Shown here: one piece after another, positions 45,703 through 57,400 of the stretch
Position numbering within the stretch: position 1 is the stretch's first letter
How the letters are laid out: each line of letters starts with the position of its first letter
Assembly (NCBI RefSeq): GCF_024763615.1
Contig: NC_077222.1
Span: 59,272,001 to 59,336,000, forward strand
Direction: 5' to 3'
DNA length: 64,000 bases
Source of the DNA: Phlebotomus papatasi
Taxonomy: Eukaryota; Arthropoda; Insecta; Diptera; Psychodidae
The notes under the pieces: generated by a model
The model's database searches: none
Seen by the model: the letters and a program-made list of their open reading frames with translations, nothing else
What the model was told of the DNA's origin: nothing
Program-made: the position numbers and the translations under genes

Positions 45703-45939
45703 TTAACTGAAGGAGTACGTTAGCGAAAGAACATCCCTTTTGGAGTCGTTCTCCACTGGGATGCTACTATGTTCACGAGCAATTCTCGACTGATCATATA
45801 AACTGGGCATGGTGGAACAATTGTTACCAGAGCTTTGCTCTCTTGTTGAATTTTTTATTATCACGCTGCTGGGGGGCAAAAGAGTTGGGGAATATTCAAC
45901 AATGAATGTTTGATTTAATGGCTTTAATTTTAGATTCAC
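45703..45939 (-). other. Upstream open frame in the Rh50 5' region
   Basis: A 78-codon ATG frame ends 46 nt before the Rh50 start. It has no recognisable motif and may be a uORF if the leader extends this far, or chance. Confidence 0.2.
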
Positions 45940-46393
45940 TCTGCAAATCTGTTGACTTATGATTCTGGGTCTATCACGGTGGAACTATAATACGTAAGAT
46001 GTTTGTTCGGTGAATGTCTGAAATGAAGTGATTTACTATCTCTAAAAATTCCTAAATTTTTTTTTGCCTCTTAATTCTGGGGAGCATAATTAGACACATG
46101 ATTGTCCCCAAGACAGTGTCAACTTTACGAGGAAAGAAAAAACAATCACAATCATATAATAGAAAATATCCAAATAAACAGTATTTTCGTGATTCTTCTA
46201 TTACGACGCGACTCTTCAGTGAATAATTGAAGACAGCCGTAAAAGACGATATGGGGGTTTTGGCTATTTCGGAATTACGTAGAAATCCTAGCTTTATGAT
46301 TTTTATTGAATATGCAGAGTTGGTAAGGTTCATTTATGTCTATTATAGCTAGATAGTAGAATAGTGAGTTAGTTTAGTTAGTTAGATACTTAT

Positions 46394-46524
46394 GCCCTAG
46401 ACACACTTACGACTTAAGCCGAGAGACGACTTAATGGAAAATGATGTAAATGAAGTTTGACCATTATTTCTAATATAATTACGCTAAGCCATCTCTTGGC
46501 TTATCCTCAGGTCTGTCAAGGCCC
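46394..46524. mobile_element. MITE family C, copy 2
   Basis: GCCCTAGACACACTTACGAC then TTAAGCCGAGAGACGACTTA at the left; right end GGCTTATCCTCAGGTCTGTC then AAGGCCC. Opposite orientation to the copy at 37988. Confidence 0.75.
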
Positions 46525-46893
46525 TTACTTAGTTAGCTGATTAGAAAGGTAAATGCAGACTGTTTTTGTCTTTGACTGCATACTTATTCAGTCAGCTATT
46601 TAATTAATTATTTAGATAGGGTCAGCATTACTTAGCGAATTGGAAAGGTTGCTATTAATAATGTGGGCATTTTGATAGAAAAAAATAAAATCATTTTACT
46701 ACAATTTAAGTTAATTTTCTAAAAAAAGAACAAAACCATCTAAAAATATTAAAAATGGCAATAAAATCTTACCACATTACAAGTTGGATTATTTTTAAAT
46801 TTTATTTATTTTTGGTAAAGATTCCCTTGAACAAAAGTGAACAATATTAGAAAATTTGGGGCAAAATGTAGATTCAATATTTTCAAAATTCTA

Positions 46894-47040
46894 TATAATA
46901 ATAATAATAATAATAATGCTGGCACAATATTCCTGAAGGAACAGGGCCTTCCCGCAAGGGGATTTCTAGACATGCATTATTATTTTTTCTTGTATGGGAT
47001 GAGGTTGTCAGTCCCATGCCCGTGGAATCAAGTGCAGTAG
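46894..47040 (-). mobile_element. 5'-truncated S2 SINE with (AAT)n tail
   Basis: Begins with (ATA/AAT)n at 46894-46918, then GCTGGCACAATATTCCTGAA, AGGCCTTCCCG-like and CCCATGCCCGTGGAATCAAG blocks. These match the complement of the S2 body at 41358. The tRNA-like head is missing. Confidence 0.7.
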
Positions 47041-47905
47041 GTAGCAATTACGAATTTCCTCACTAAGAAAAAGCCTATAAAGTTGAAATAACTCTATTGC
47101 CGAACTGAATTATTTCGAAGAACAGCAATGTAACCGTTACTATTTTTTGTGTAAGATTTCATCTCGACTGAAGTATATATTTAAAATATGTTTTCGGTTT
47201 AAGAATATACTTCAGTCAAGACGATTTTCTCATGGCATAATGGTACATCAATTAGAAATATGCCGAACTGTGTCTCAGGTAGACATATGCAGTGCATCAT
47301 ATGCGAGTGTCTCGAAACATAACGACCCCGAAATCAAGAAAAAATTATAAAGGAAATGACAAAATAAAAAAGAAAATAAAAAAATAAACCTAAAATTGAA
47401 AAGTATTAATATTAGAATTTTTAAAAGAGTTATTATAACTCCATTTTTCAATTAAATTTTAGGACAAAATGAGTAAGAGTTACTCTGAAAAAAGTTGAAA
47501 CAACTCTTCTGAATATTACACCTAAGTAGAAGTAAAATTAACTCTAAAATATACCAAATTTTGGTTTAGTTAACCAAAGATCAGAATTAAATAAAGTTCA
47601 TTTAACATCGATTCGGGTAAATCTTACTCGTTTTTTAATCAATATTATTATTATTTGCAGATAATGAATACAGAATCCGTTTTAGAATTTTCCGAATAAA
47701 GTACTTCCCAGAAACACTTTAATTCTTTCATGCTGTGTTTTTCAGTTCTTTATAGGAAACATTCTTACATAATATTGTTGTATTCTTTTTGTGGTAAAAG
47801 ATATTGCTCAAATGTATGATATCATATTACAAATAGAAAAAAATTAAATTTCACAAAATCCTTCATTAAGTCGACATATTGAAAATAGTTGTAATGTCGT
47901 AAGCA

Positions 47906-48183
47906 AACTGGGCCCTCAATGGGTCAAGTGGTAGAGTGCTCGCTCTATGATGCAAGTGCCTCAGGTTCGAATCCCCTTTCCATCACCAGGATTTTTTTCT
48001 GGCGTAAGGTGTTTGAACTGTATCCAATTAGATTCACTGAACGATTTCATGGGATATGGGACTAAGAACCTCATTCTGTATAAGAAAAAATTATAACAAC
48101 CCGTGTATAGAAATCCCCTTTACGGGAAGGCCTAGTTCCTCTATATGGCATGTTATACCAGTTTAATTATTAAAAGAACTGGG
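47906..48183 (+). mobile_element. Full-length S2 SINE
   Basis: The head GGGTCAAGTGGTAGAGTGCT (A-box region) and GGTTCGAATCC (47964-47974, B-box) form a pol III-type internal promoter. The body carries CACTGAACGATTTCATGGGA and TAGTTCCTCTATATGGCATG, and the tail is TTTAATTATTAAA. A 7-bp duplication AACTGGG lies at 47906-47912 and 48177-48183. Not a tRNA gene: no acceptor stem and a long unrelated body. Confidence 0.82.
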
Positions 48184-49533
48184 TCTACATTACCCAAGCT
48201 CTAAATTAAACAGTGAGATGTCCGAACCTTCCTTTAAAAGGGACCATTGAAAAAGTTATATTCTTAATATTCTTGATTCTTATTTTTGATGAAATATTAC
48301 CATCAATGATTGCCAAATTTAATTTTATTGTATAAGAATATCTTTGTCTAATTTTGATGAATTAATCCTATTTATTATTTTTTGCATGATAAGAAAAATT
48401 GCAACATTGTGGAGCATATTTTACCCAAGTTATGCCTAATCCTTTCTCAGTCAGGTTTTTTTAAGTACCTAAAATTCAGTTGTAAAATAACAAAATTTAA
48501 CTTTTATTTATGATTCTGTGTTTTTCAATTTTTCCAACATAGTCATAGCCCCGCGAGGTAGAGAACTTTTTACAATCTTCATAAAAATACCGAGGTACAG
48601 TCAATGAATTTGTACATAGTTCGATTTTCCCCATTAACTCTGCGTGTCCCTAATTGTCCGTTTATTGACCACATATCTTGGGCATCGTCAGTTGTTTGTG
48701 AAATCATAAATAATTTATAGAGGTAAAAAGAACTCCTCTAACATTTTGTACTCAAGAAGAAAATATTCATCCCAGTAAATTTTCGCAATTCTTCGTTACT
48801 CTCTAAATAATTTACAACTAATGTGTTTACAAAAAAAAGTCATCGAAATGAAATGCTCATTTTCAGCAATTTTACAGGAAGAGTTTAAGAGCTCATTTCC
48901 TCTTTTTCAAATTACACTTTTGTGAGGAATTCACTCCCGATGGCGTGTCCATTGCAATTATTTGAATTTGCTTTTTTTTTGAAGGCTCACTATTGCCCGG
49001 CATTTCTCTAATCGTAGGTCAAATTAATTTATTGCTATCTGAATAGTTTGATGGTAATTTTTTGGAAATCCAAATGGCTCAGCCACTTGAGATAGTCGAA
49101 TTTTTCATCCCATCAGGAAAATGCTGAGAGAAGAGTTCAAATATTTATATTGTAATTGGAAATGATCTTATAAATATTGGTTTTGAATGGTAAACTTAAA
49201 TTAATATAAGTGGATTATTTTAGCGGCGGCCACTAAATGGCCGGCGGTTATATGTAGCTATAGCTAATATTATATTGATGTTTCTCTGTTTTAAAATATC
49301 TTGGGCATAGTGACGTAAATAGGTACGTGCTAACTTGTAAATATTATGTATAAATATTTTGGGTTTACTGAAATGTTTAGATTACTTAAGATCTTATCTA
49401 TTTCAGAAAATTAGGTAAAGCCATAGCATTACCTGAAATATTAAGCTTTTTAATAAGAAAGTAATTTTGACTAGGGAAAGTATAAGATGGATTTTTTCGC
49501 ATATTTCATTTCTTGAACTCCACAAATGAGCAC

Positions 49534-49754
49534 TAGGGGAAACCGGGGCAGAATTAACCACGGATAAAATTAGGCTGTAGCATGTTATAGTTTGCCTTAG
49601 AATTAATATTGAGGAGACCATTATTAATTCGAAGAAAATACCTTCCTTCCTATTCAATGAAATATTTATCAGCCTGATACAAACGTTTTTTCTACGAAAT
49701 GTGCGCACTGAAAAATGTCATTTTCTGGGTGATCTACCCCGCCGGTATCCCCTA
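49534..49754. mobile_element. Short TA-flanked MITE (AGGGGAAACCGGGG termini)
   Basis: TAGGGGAAACCGGGGCAGA at the left and CTACCCCGCCGGTATCCCCTA at the right are imperfect inverted repeats bounded by TA. 217 bp, non-coding, termini similar in style to family L. Confidence 0.6.
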
Positions 49755-49886
49755 TATAAAATAATCTTTCGATTTTGACGCGAAAGTGCTTTTTATGGAT
49801 TACAGTTAAGTCACGAGTTCAAGCATTTCCCAAAGCATGGGATGCTTTTCCACTCTCATTACAAACACGTTTGTCTTAAAGACTAG

Positions 49887-50132
49887 GCCGACTTGTCTTA
49901 AAGAACTAGGCCTTCCCACAAGGATAGTTCCGGGCACCCATTATTATTTTTTCTTTTACAGGGATGGGTTTGTCAATCCCATGCCCCGTGGAATCAAGTG
50001 CAGTAAAGCTCACTGGATGCAATTCGAATTCGAACACCTTTAACACCAGAAAAATTCTTGGTCACCTAAAGGGGATTCAAACTCCGGACACTTCATCATA
50101 GAGCTTGTGCTCTACCACTTGACCTATTGAGT
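49887..50132 (-). mobile_element. S2 SINE, 3'-truncated
   Basis: The complement of the S2 head is at the right (GGATTCAAACTCCG at the B-box; CTCTACCACTTGACCTATTG at the A-box) and body blocks CCATGCCCCGTGGAATCAAG are at about 49980. It lacks a long ATT tail. Confidence 0.72.
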
Positions 50133-50172
50133 AGTATATTTTAATATTTATTATCAGTTCATAATACCAGAC

Positions 50173-50356
50173 TAGGGGGAAGTGAGACCCCTCTGAATTA
50201 GGCTTCTTTATCCTATTTTTAAATGGAAATTGAGTCTTATCATGATGTAATTTAGCTTTGAATATGGTTTGTTGAGCTTAATTATATGATAATAAGATCC
50301 AGTTTTATTTAAAATTAGGAGAAAAAGCCCATTTTTAAGGCTACCCCAATTCAAAC
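50173..50356. mobile_element. MITE family K, copy 2 (diverged)
   Basis: Shares CCTATTTTTAAATRRAAATT, GAGTCTTATCATGATGTAAT and TTAGCTTT with 35177-35336. Outer parts GGGGAAGTGAGACCCC and CTACCCCAATTC are weakly complementary. Confidence 0.45.
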
Positions 50357-50360
50357 TTGT

Positions 50361-50881
50361 CACTGGTAAAATAAATAAATTATTATTAATCGTATCGAGA
50401 TATATTCATTACAATGCAATGGTCATAATTTTTTACAATGTCCATATCCCGTATTAGAAGAACCTGCTAGTCCATTTGTAGACTCGCCCAGGAGCGCCTT
50501 CCCCGTATTGTGGATGCTTCTTCTATGCTCCCGGAGTTGTTGGACGTAGGCGGTGCATTATATTACGTTATTAACATATGAAAATTGTCTTAATTAGACA
50601 TTCAGATCTATGCACCGGGCGGGACTCGAACTCACAACAGTAAGTCGACCCAGGGAATCGATCCGCCCAAGAGCCAACGGTCTTGCCTATTGAGCCACTG
50701 ATTCCCCAATAAATAAATTAATTAAAAATAATAAAATAAATAAATTTGATCCATCCTTGTAAAAAGGATGGAGCAAATTTACACTTTTTTGTGATAAATG
50801 TGCATTCATAGTTTGGAATTTTATCCATCTTTTCCTAAAGGATCCAATTTGGATCAATTTGATCTTTTATTATTACCAGTG
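50361..50881. mobile_element. MITE family G, copy 2, split by a SINE
   Basis: Ends CACTGGTAAAATAA (50361) and TTATTATTACCAGTG (to 50881), with TTTGATCCATCC and GGATCAATTTGATC as in copy 1. Its left part is interrupted by the S1 SINE at 50370-50720. Confidence 0.65.
50370..50720 (-). mobile_element. tRNA-derived SINE (family S1), copy 1, 13-bp target duplication
   Basis: AATAAATAAATTA is duplicated at 50370-50382 and 50708-50720. On the minus strand the head shows an A-box-like TGGCTCAATAGG and B-box GTTCGAGTCCC (complement of 50621-50631). A unique body with CCGGGAGCATAGAAGAAGCA and CCTGGGCGAGTC blocks follows, ending in CGATTAATAATA. The body is ~325 bp. Confidence 0.88.
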
Positions 50882-51162
50882 CAGTGGTCCACTTCTTCCT
50901 AATTTTCAAATATCAAAAGTCGCCGTTATTATATGAAAGAGACGATATGCAAATTCTCCTCAGGATACGTAAGAACGTAAATTTTCTAAGGAAAAACTAC
51001 GAAACAAACACGTTATTTTATTACGAATTTACTAAGTAAGATTTAACGTTTCAATATGCTATCTAAAACATAAACGGTAAAATAAGATAAAATTTAATTG
51101 TAGAAGTTATGTTCTTGATGTATTTTTAAAAACGTAAAAATTACATTTTATTTACATTAGGT

Positions 51163-51304
51163 TTAATCCTTTAAGAACGAGAGGATCAAAAATTATGTAT
51201 CAGAAAAAATAATTCTTTTGCTAACTTTTTAGAGCAAAACGTTACTTGTAGATTGTCGTAGGATTTTTGAGTCACCCGTGAACCAATCGTACTTAAAGGG
51301 TTAA
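51163..51304. mobile_element. TTAA MITE family F, copy 2
   Basis: Left TTAATCCTTTAAGAACGAGA, right inverted TTAACCCTTTAAGTACGATT. The inner palindrome is degraded (GAGTCACCCGTGAACC). Confidence 0.65.
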
Positions 51305-51803
51305 TAATAAAATGTTTGTAAGGTAAAATGAGCCAATTTTTTCCGAGAAATATTGATTTAATAACACTATGCTTACCTTATCTTTTTCTCGTTCAATACA
51401 GTGAAGAGCACCATCTCAAATATATATGCAACAGAGTATTTATAGTCGTATAATTTTGAAGTGACTCACACGCTAAAGCACAATATTAGAAAAAATGTAT
51501 TTTAAACTTAATTTGATAAATCAATGGGGAGTTTAATGTAGTGACGACATTCCCAAACACGAGCCATTAGCATCCATTGATCTTCAAGTATCCTTTATGT
51601 GAATTTTGGCACAACTCTTTCCTTCATTCGTAAAACCAGTCAATTTACACTTGTTTAAAGTTTTTTTTTAATAAAAAAAAATCAGCAGACTGTTTAACAG
51701 GATGGTGTCGGGCTTATTAGTACAATTAGATGAATAGAGAATTCGGTATATTAAATTAGTTTTAATTAATCTGTCTGTGGTGTTTAAATGGGTGGCACGC
51801 TTC

Positions 51804-52248
51804 TCAAGCTACATATGAGTCTTCCATGGTTCGGGCTGGGGTGTAGGAATTTTGACTGGAAACATCTTTTGACAGGACGAATCTGTACATGACGGCATAG
51901 AGGATACCACCCACAATCAGATTTGCCAGCGCCACTGCCACAATGATGGCCCAGGCGGGAATGGGGAGACCACCTGTAAAAATATACATTCACCATTTGT
52001 ACGGTGATTTTATTTGCCAGTTTTACGAGATAGACTCACGTTTATAGCTGCGTGTCATGACGCGACGTCCTCGAAGCACCTTCCTCCTGGCCTCTGTCTC
52101 CTCTGTGAAGAGGCTGAGGAGCACTGAAATAGATTTTTTTTCTTCATTTGTAAACCAAATTCAAACACTCTCCAAATCACAAAACACCAGAAGGTAATTT
52201 ACCGAGAATAACGACGAGATAGAACCAGCCTCGCTTAATCAATTTCAT
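51804..52248 (-). CDS. Small single-pass membrane protein, three exons, 99 aa
   Basis: Exons (minus strand): 52248-52203, 52123-52040, 51973-51804; donors G|GTAAAT and C|GTGAGT, acceptors TTTCAG and TTTACAG; frame is continuous. The product begins with a classic signal peptide (MKLIKRGWFYLVVILVLLSLF, cleavage probably after TEA) and has a strongly basic segment RRKVLRGRRVMTRSYKR (dibasic sites at both ends). One transmembrane helix follows (AWAIIVAVALANLIVGGILYAV, about residues 50-71), then a Ser/Thr-rich cytosolic tail ending SYVA. A type I topology with a ~20-residue basic extracellular stub is likely. I do not recognise the family. Intron lengths (66 and 79 nt) and sites are ordinary, so the gene looks functional. 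Confidence 0.85.
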
Positions 52249-52317
52249 CTTCACTAAAATACTTTCTTTTCTCCACAATTCTGTTATTTCACAAAATTTT
52301 TGTCCTCTTTATTTGTG

Positions 52318-52324
52318 ACACTGA
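52318..52324 (-). promoter_or_regulatory. Initiator-like site of the 99-aa gene
   Basis: TCAGTGT on the minus strand resembles the arthropod initiator TCAGTY. The predicted +1 is 52322, leaving a ~73-nt leader before the ATG. No good TATA box lies 30 bp upstream. Confidence 0.35.
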
Positions 52325-52384
52325 CGAAGAATATGCCTCACCCAACGTGTGAAAATTACTTTAAGCGCGAACCTCTTTCCAATC

Positions 52385-52406
52385 TCTTATCTTTCCATAG
52401 ATAAGA
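52385..52406. promoter_or_regulatory. Inverted pair of GATA motifs
   Basis: TCTTATCT and AGATAAGA form an 8-bp perfect inverted repeat with a 6-bp spacer, 63-84 bp upstream of the initiator-like site. Further GATA cores lie near 52604 and 52630. Such pairs are typical of GATA-factor control in insect gut or fat body; the link is inference. Confidence 0.45.
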
Positions 52407-52944
52407 TTACAAAGACAAGGTGGTTACGATGATAGAAAAATTATTCATGAACATTTTTGGGATCATCAAAAATATTTTATTTACCTTTATGAAAATACAT
52501 TTTTTTTATCAAAAATTCTAATATAAAAAAACTCGAAATTCCAAAATATATTATTCATTGTTTTTTTGCAAAAATAGTCAATTTATGAACACACTGTGAT
52601 AAACTTATCTAGTGAATTCTGTGCTATCAAAGATAAAATAGTGAAAAAATATGTGACGAAGTATGTTGCAAGGTGTATGTGTAATTTTCCATATAAATCG
52701 ACAAAGAGGAAGAATTACTCATTGGATTCCATATAATTTCCTCTGAATTTTCATTTATTGAAGCTTCATGGAGGTTTCCCCAAAGCTTTTTAATTTGAAA
52801 TATCTATAAATGCTATCCAAAAAATATTTTTTTTTAGATGTTAAAGCCCTTAGCGATATTTTCGCTACTAAATTTACTTGGATGCTTCAAAGTGTATAAG
52901 AAATCTAACAAAAACTCTCTTCCAATCATACAATTCTTAATCCT

Positions 52945-53200
52945 TCACTGAGAGAAATCCGAAAAAGTTAAAATAACATTCCGGAAATGTTTATATTACC
53001 CTGCAGTATTGATTCGAAATCGGTGTAAATATTATGCGTTTTAGGTGTATTAGGGGTTAAAGTTACCCTTTTTCATGTTAATTTTACCCTTAAAAAGGTG
53101 TGAAATTAACATTAAAAAATGTTGATATATTTTTACACCTAAAAAGTGTGAAATTTATGAGGAAAAAAAGTTAATTGCACCCCCGTTTTTTCCCAGTGTA
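52945..53200. mobile_element. MITE family A, copy 3
   Basis: TTCACTGAGAGAAATCCGAA at the left and TTTTTTCCCAGTGTA at the right; the interior matches copies 1 and 2 throughout, with scattered substitutions. Confidence 0.87.
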
Positions 53201-53249
53201 CGAAAAGCAGAGGTGCAAAGTCACCCTCTGAGTCCAAAGCCACCCGTAC

Positions 53250-53470
53250 GGGTCCAGTCAAAATCCCGAATGAGTCAAAATCTTGAAAATCCGAATCAGG
53301 ATTTTGTCTTTGCAGGATTTTGATTTTGACTTTTTGAAATTCTCACCCATTCAATATTTAGACCCATACGCGAATTTAGCTTTCGAGATTTTGTCTTTTT
53401 TTGGATTTTGGCGTTCGGGATTTGGGATTTCAGAAATTTGGCTATCAGAATTTTGGTCGGTACCGGGGAT
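53250..53470. repeat. Cryptic simple region of GGATTTTG-like words
   Basis: Variants of GGATTTTGR / AAATCC recur roughly every 8-15 bp (for example 53300, 53316, 53401, 53417), on both strands at the left edge. No coding or structural role evident. Confidence 0.4.
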
Positions 53471-53662
53471 AGACATATACAAAACGTTTAGAAAAGGAAT
53501 GTGAATTTTGATTTTACGCAATGTTCTTGATCGAAAAGGTGTGCAAGATTCATAAAATAAATAAAAATTGATGTCCAAATTTATACTTCCTCCGTTCGGA
53601 AAAGTCGGGGAATGAAACATAAAATTTTTAGGGAATGATAAAAATATTTGATGAATTTAAGT

Positions 53663-53788
53663 AAAGACATTTACACACTATGAAGAATTAAAAAAATGTT
53701 TTTTAATAAAATTTCTCTTATGATGTGCGGGCAGAACTGTTAATTTTTTTTTCAAAAAAGCAAATTTTTGATGAATGTGTAGACGTCA
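53663..53788. mobile_element. MITE family E, copy 4 (diverged)
   Basis: AAGACATTTACACACTATGA at the left and TGAATGTGTAGACGTCAGTT at the right are imperfect inverted repeats like the CCTCTACACA family. Confidence 0.45.
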
Positions 53789-54124
53789 GTTTCAAACAGT
53801 TCGACATTTCTTCAAATAAGTATAAAATAATTAGAATGATCATGTTTTTGTATTTGTTGCTGACATGTCTTATAGATAAGATAGTGAATAATACCGACTT
53901 TAAGTATGCTCACGGAATAGACGGTATAGACTTGTGATAGAGTAATATTATTTTATATAGTTGTTAATGTCCTTCGAGAATTGTACAGGAACACGTTGAG
54001 TTCTTACCACAAAGATTCAATTTCATTACCTTTTTTTTGTTTTCAAAATAAAATATTCGATTCAACGCTCTTGAATTATGTTGGATTTTTTAATAAAATC
54101 ATCTGAAGTTTAAGCGAAATTAAA

Positions 54125-54439
54125 TTAATCGTCTAATTGACACAAGCACGCGACTCCCCGATTAATCCAATGCTTGGGACTTTCTTTGCATTCTAAATCA
54201 ATGTACATGACAAAATTAGTGGAATGGCCAGTAGATGAGAGTGTCCCTCTCCTGGCACTAGTCTTATAAATAGGACACATGTACCTCTTCAGTCTTTTCT
54301 TCATGTGCTTCCTGTCCTTTAAGGACTTAATCGTAGGCTTCACAGAGATTATAGGGAAACGATCATGCAATGTTCTTGGTAGAGATTCATCGAGAAGCCT
54401 TGCAAGACGATTCCACCGAGCTCCCTCGAGAAAGAGACC
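54125..54439 (-). CDS. Dynein terminal exon
   Basis: GLFLEGARWNRLARLLDESL through YMCPIYKTSARRGTLSSTGH to WINRGVACLCQLDD and TAA (54127-54125). Acceptor CCAATTTCAG. A TTTAAT (ATTAAA on minus) near 54088 could be the poly(A) signal. Confidence 0.95.
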   Translation of the reverse strand, partial: GLFLEGARWNRLARLLDESLPRTLHDRFPIISVKPTIKSLKDRKHMKKRLKRYMCPIYKTSARRGTLSSTGHSTNFVMYIDLECKESPKHWINRGVACLCQLDD

Positions 54440-57400
54440 CTGAAATTGGAGCAAATGATTTGTTTGCACATTCAATCAAAATTCACTCTCAGTTTCATCA
54501 CTCACATCGAAACATTTAAAATCGCTGTTTGCCTCCAAGTTATTCTGTGGAAGATTTTCAATATAGAATGTGAGTCGTGTGGGTTAATATTGGCGGATTC
54601 AATTAAGACCTACCTTCTTATATGTATCAAAGTCAAGATCATCTTCTGTTTCGTATGCACTAACATCGAAGGTCATGTCGATTGTATCATAAGATTTCTT
54701 TGTCCTCCGTGCGTAATTTTGCAAGATACCAGTGATGAAGGATTGTGGGAAGAAGAAACTGGACAACCAGAAAACATTTGGTTCTCCATGATCAATCCAT
54801 TTCTGCAGAAATGCCATTCGATCAATTAGATCACTTATGTAGCTGGCCAGTGGTTTGAGAGAAGGGTAACTGTGTGGCGTCCAGTCTTGTGGCAATATCC
54901 CCTGCCGGATGGCAAGATGAACATTTTCCAGTTGAGGAATGAGGGCAATTTGTCCAGAGACCGCTCTCTGGACATCAGTAAGGGATTGTCTGATATATCT
55001 CAACAATTTGTTAAACTTGATGACTTCCTGATGGAGAAAAACATTGAGAGAATTTGAGTAATTTGTAGGATACTTCTCAATCATGAATTTCTCATCTATT
55101 AATTCCGGAAGACGACTTAGTATGTCCTCACAGATATCTTCTACATGATCTTTGCTGTCCTCCTTGGACAGGTCATCTTTTCTCATAGCTGCAAGTAATT
55201 CTGTTTGGGTGACCAATACTCCAGCCAATAGAGTATTAGTCTCTCGTGTATTTTTTGCTAAATTAGCATTTTCATGGAGTCCAAATACTTCCGGATGCGC
55301 CACAAATGGGAAATTACTAATGTGTTCCAAACTCTTCATCCTGTTAGCCTCAACGGGAATGGTATAAGTACCCGAAGAGGTGAGAGGGCAATTTTCCACT
55401 TGAACGGAATCTTCATTGTAAATCCATTCGAGGAGGGACATGAGAAGTCGACGATCTTTATCATCTGTCACCCGGCCACCGTAATTGCATTCGCCTGTTA
55501 GATCCCTATGACCCCTGAAAGGGATCCTTTCATACTGCCTGATGAACATCTTAAGCTGTGTGAGAGATATTCTGCAAAGAAATTGTGATTTATTGAACTT
55601 GATCTTTCGCAAAAAAATAACATGATAAATTATACCTAAGATCAGTCTCATTGAATTCATAAGGAATATTCCACCCCAATGGTCCAAATTCACGTCTCTC
55701 TTGGACGACAGCGTGGAAATAGACGAGGGCAAAAACACCCCGGAACCACAGACTTTCCAATTTATTGTCCCCAGCAAAGGCATCCGTGAAGAATTTATCA
55801 CTGGCCAAGGGGTCAGATTTGAAGCACTTCTTCATATTCAACTTCAGTCTCTTTGGTGGTTCATTGGTCATTTTGATGCTATTCTGTAAGATGAACACAG
55901 GAAAATCCGGACAGGGATATGCTGTACACCAAAGACGGAAGTCTTGATGAACATTTTCATTATCAGCTAATTCAATGCAAATCCTTTCTAAATTATCCAT
56001 CCACGATGATGCCACATGGCAATTTTGCAGGACAATCCAGTGTCCAGCTTTCTGACCTTCTTCGATCATTTGCATAGCCTTTGGACCTTGTCCTTGACCC
56101 AGAGAAATTGTGTGACACCTGCAAAACATCAACAACATTATTGATTTGTAAGGAATCAGAGAATGCGCAAGAACTTGATTGCATGCTCCACAAAAATTAC
56201 ATACTTATCCTGCATATTTCGTTCCTTGGCAAATGCCAGCAAATCATCCATTGGGTCCGATCCTGATGTCAGGAGGAAGATCAAAGGAGTATTGGGATTG
56301 CTATCAGCAAAGGAAGTGATTAACTCAAAAGAAGGTGGTTGAACGAATGACTCATTGAGATGATTGATAATAAAAATTCTAACTGCCGGAATAACAGAAT
56401 CCGGTCTCAGAGCTTTCAAGATGATCAACCTGGAGATATCATCAGCAGTATCATAAGGAGGCGGTAGGGGCGTCTTATGTGGTTCCGATTGTTGAAAGAA
56501 TTCTTTCCATGCTACCAAATTTGTCCCAAAATCCTCCTGAAAGTTCTTAAAATTTTCCAGGGTGGACAAATTGACGATTTGATCCCAAGACTTGTTAGCT
56601 AGCCAGTCAGGAGCTGGATTTTCATCCGAATTATTTCTTATAGTTCCACTGGATAGAAAATGCACAAGGAGCTGCTCATCAATGACTTTCCTGGCACGCA
56701 AGATTCCAATGCAAATAACAAAGGAAAAAATAAGTTTGTCCTTTTCAAATAGTGATCGACAGATATTCTGATAAACGGAAGTTGTAAAGAACTGGTTAAG
56801 ATTTTCGAGTCTGTCCTCCAAGACATTGGATTTTGGAGCTTTGATAATGGCCTGGACAAAAAGGGAAAGGAACCAAGTGAGAGAATACTGATACATGGGA
56901 TCAATGTTGGCCAGTTCTGTGATACAGAAGAACAGAATTGAGGAATGCTTGGCCACTGGGAGATACAGTTGGCGAGCTTGATCAATTTCTGCTTCGGTAG
57001 CAACTGCAATGACCTGCTTGGCCTGAATTTCTTCCGAAAGAACTTTGCTGGATGACTGAAAGAAAATTAGTGCAATGTTAACTATATTAAATCAGTATTA
57101 TTTTCTTACGATTTTACTGCGAAGTAGTATAATTATGTCTTAAATTAGCTCCGCCCAAAAATAATTTTAAGCCACGCCCCAGATAGATGTCATGTCACTT
57201 TGAGTTTGTTTCTAATATCCGCTGAATATATTAGGTGAGATTCTTAACAATCTCACCTACTATAATCCTAACAAAATTTCATGTCGTCCGATCGACCTCA
57301 AACTTGGCCAAAATGTGTTTCAGCACTTCCTGATCACGAATATATATGTGGCTAATTTACGTTCCCGGCCGGCTGGCCGGCCGGCCGGCCGGCCGGCCGC

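Larger units (their letters stand above)
45940..51803. other. Repeat-rich intergenic region between Rh50 and the 99-aa gene
   Basis: Contains the SINE and MITE copies listed separately (C, S1, S2, K, G, L, F). Between them, 48190-49530 and 51310-51790 hold nothing recognisable. 47440-47650 shows loose inverted GAGTAAGAGTTACTC-like motifs that may be another degraded MITE. Confidence 0.5.

Noticed and set aside
47913..47985. tRNA-like sequences as real tRNA genes (also 41360, 50630, 59330, 11040)
   Set aside because: No closed acceptor stem, each is followed by a repeat-specific body, and target duplications mark them as SINE heads.
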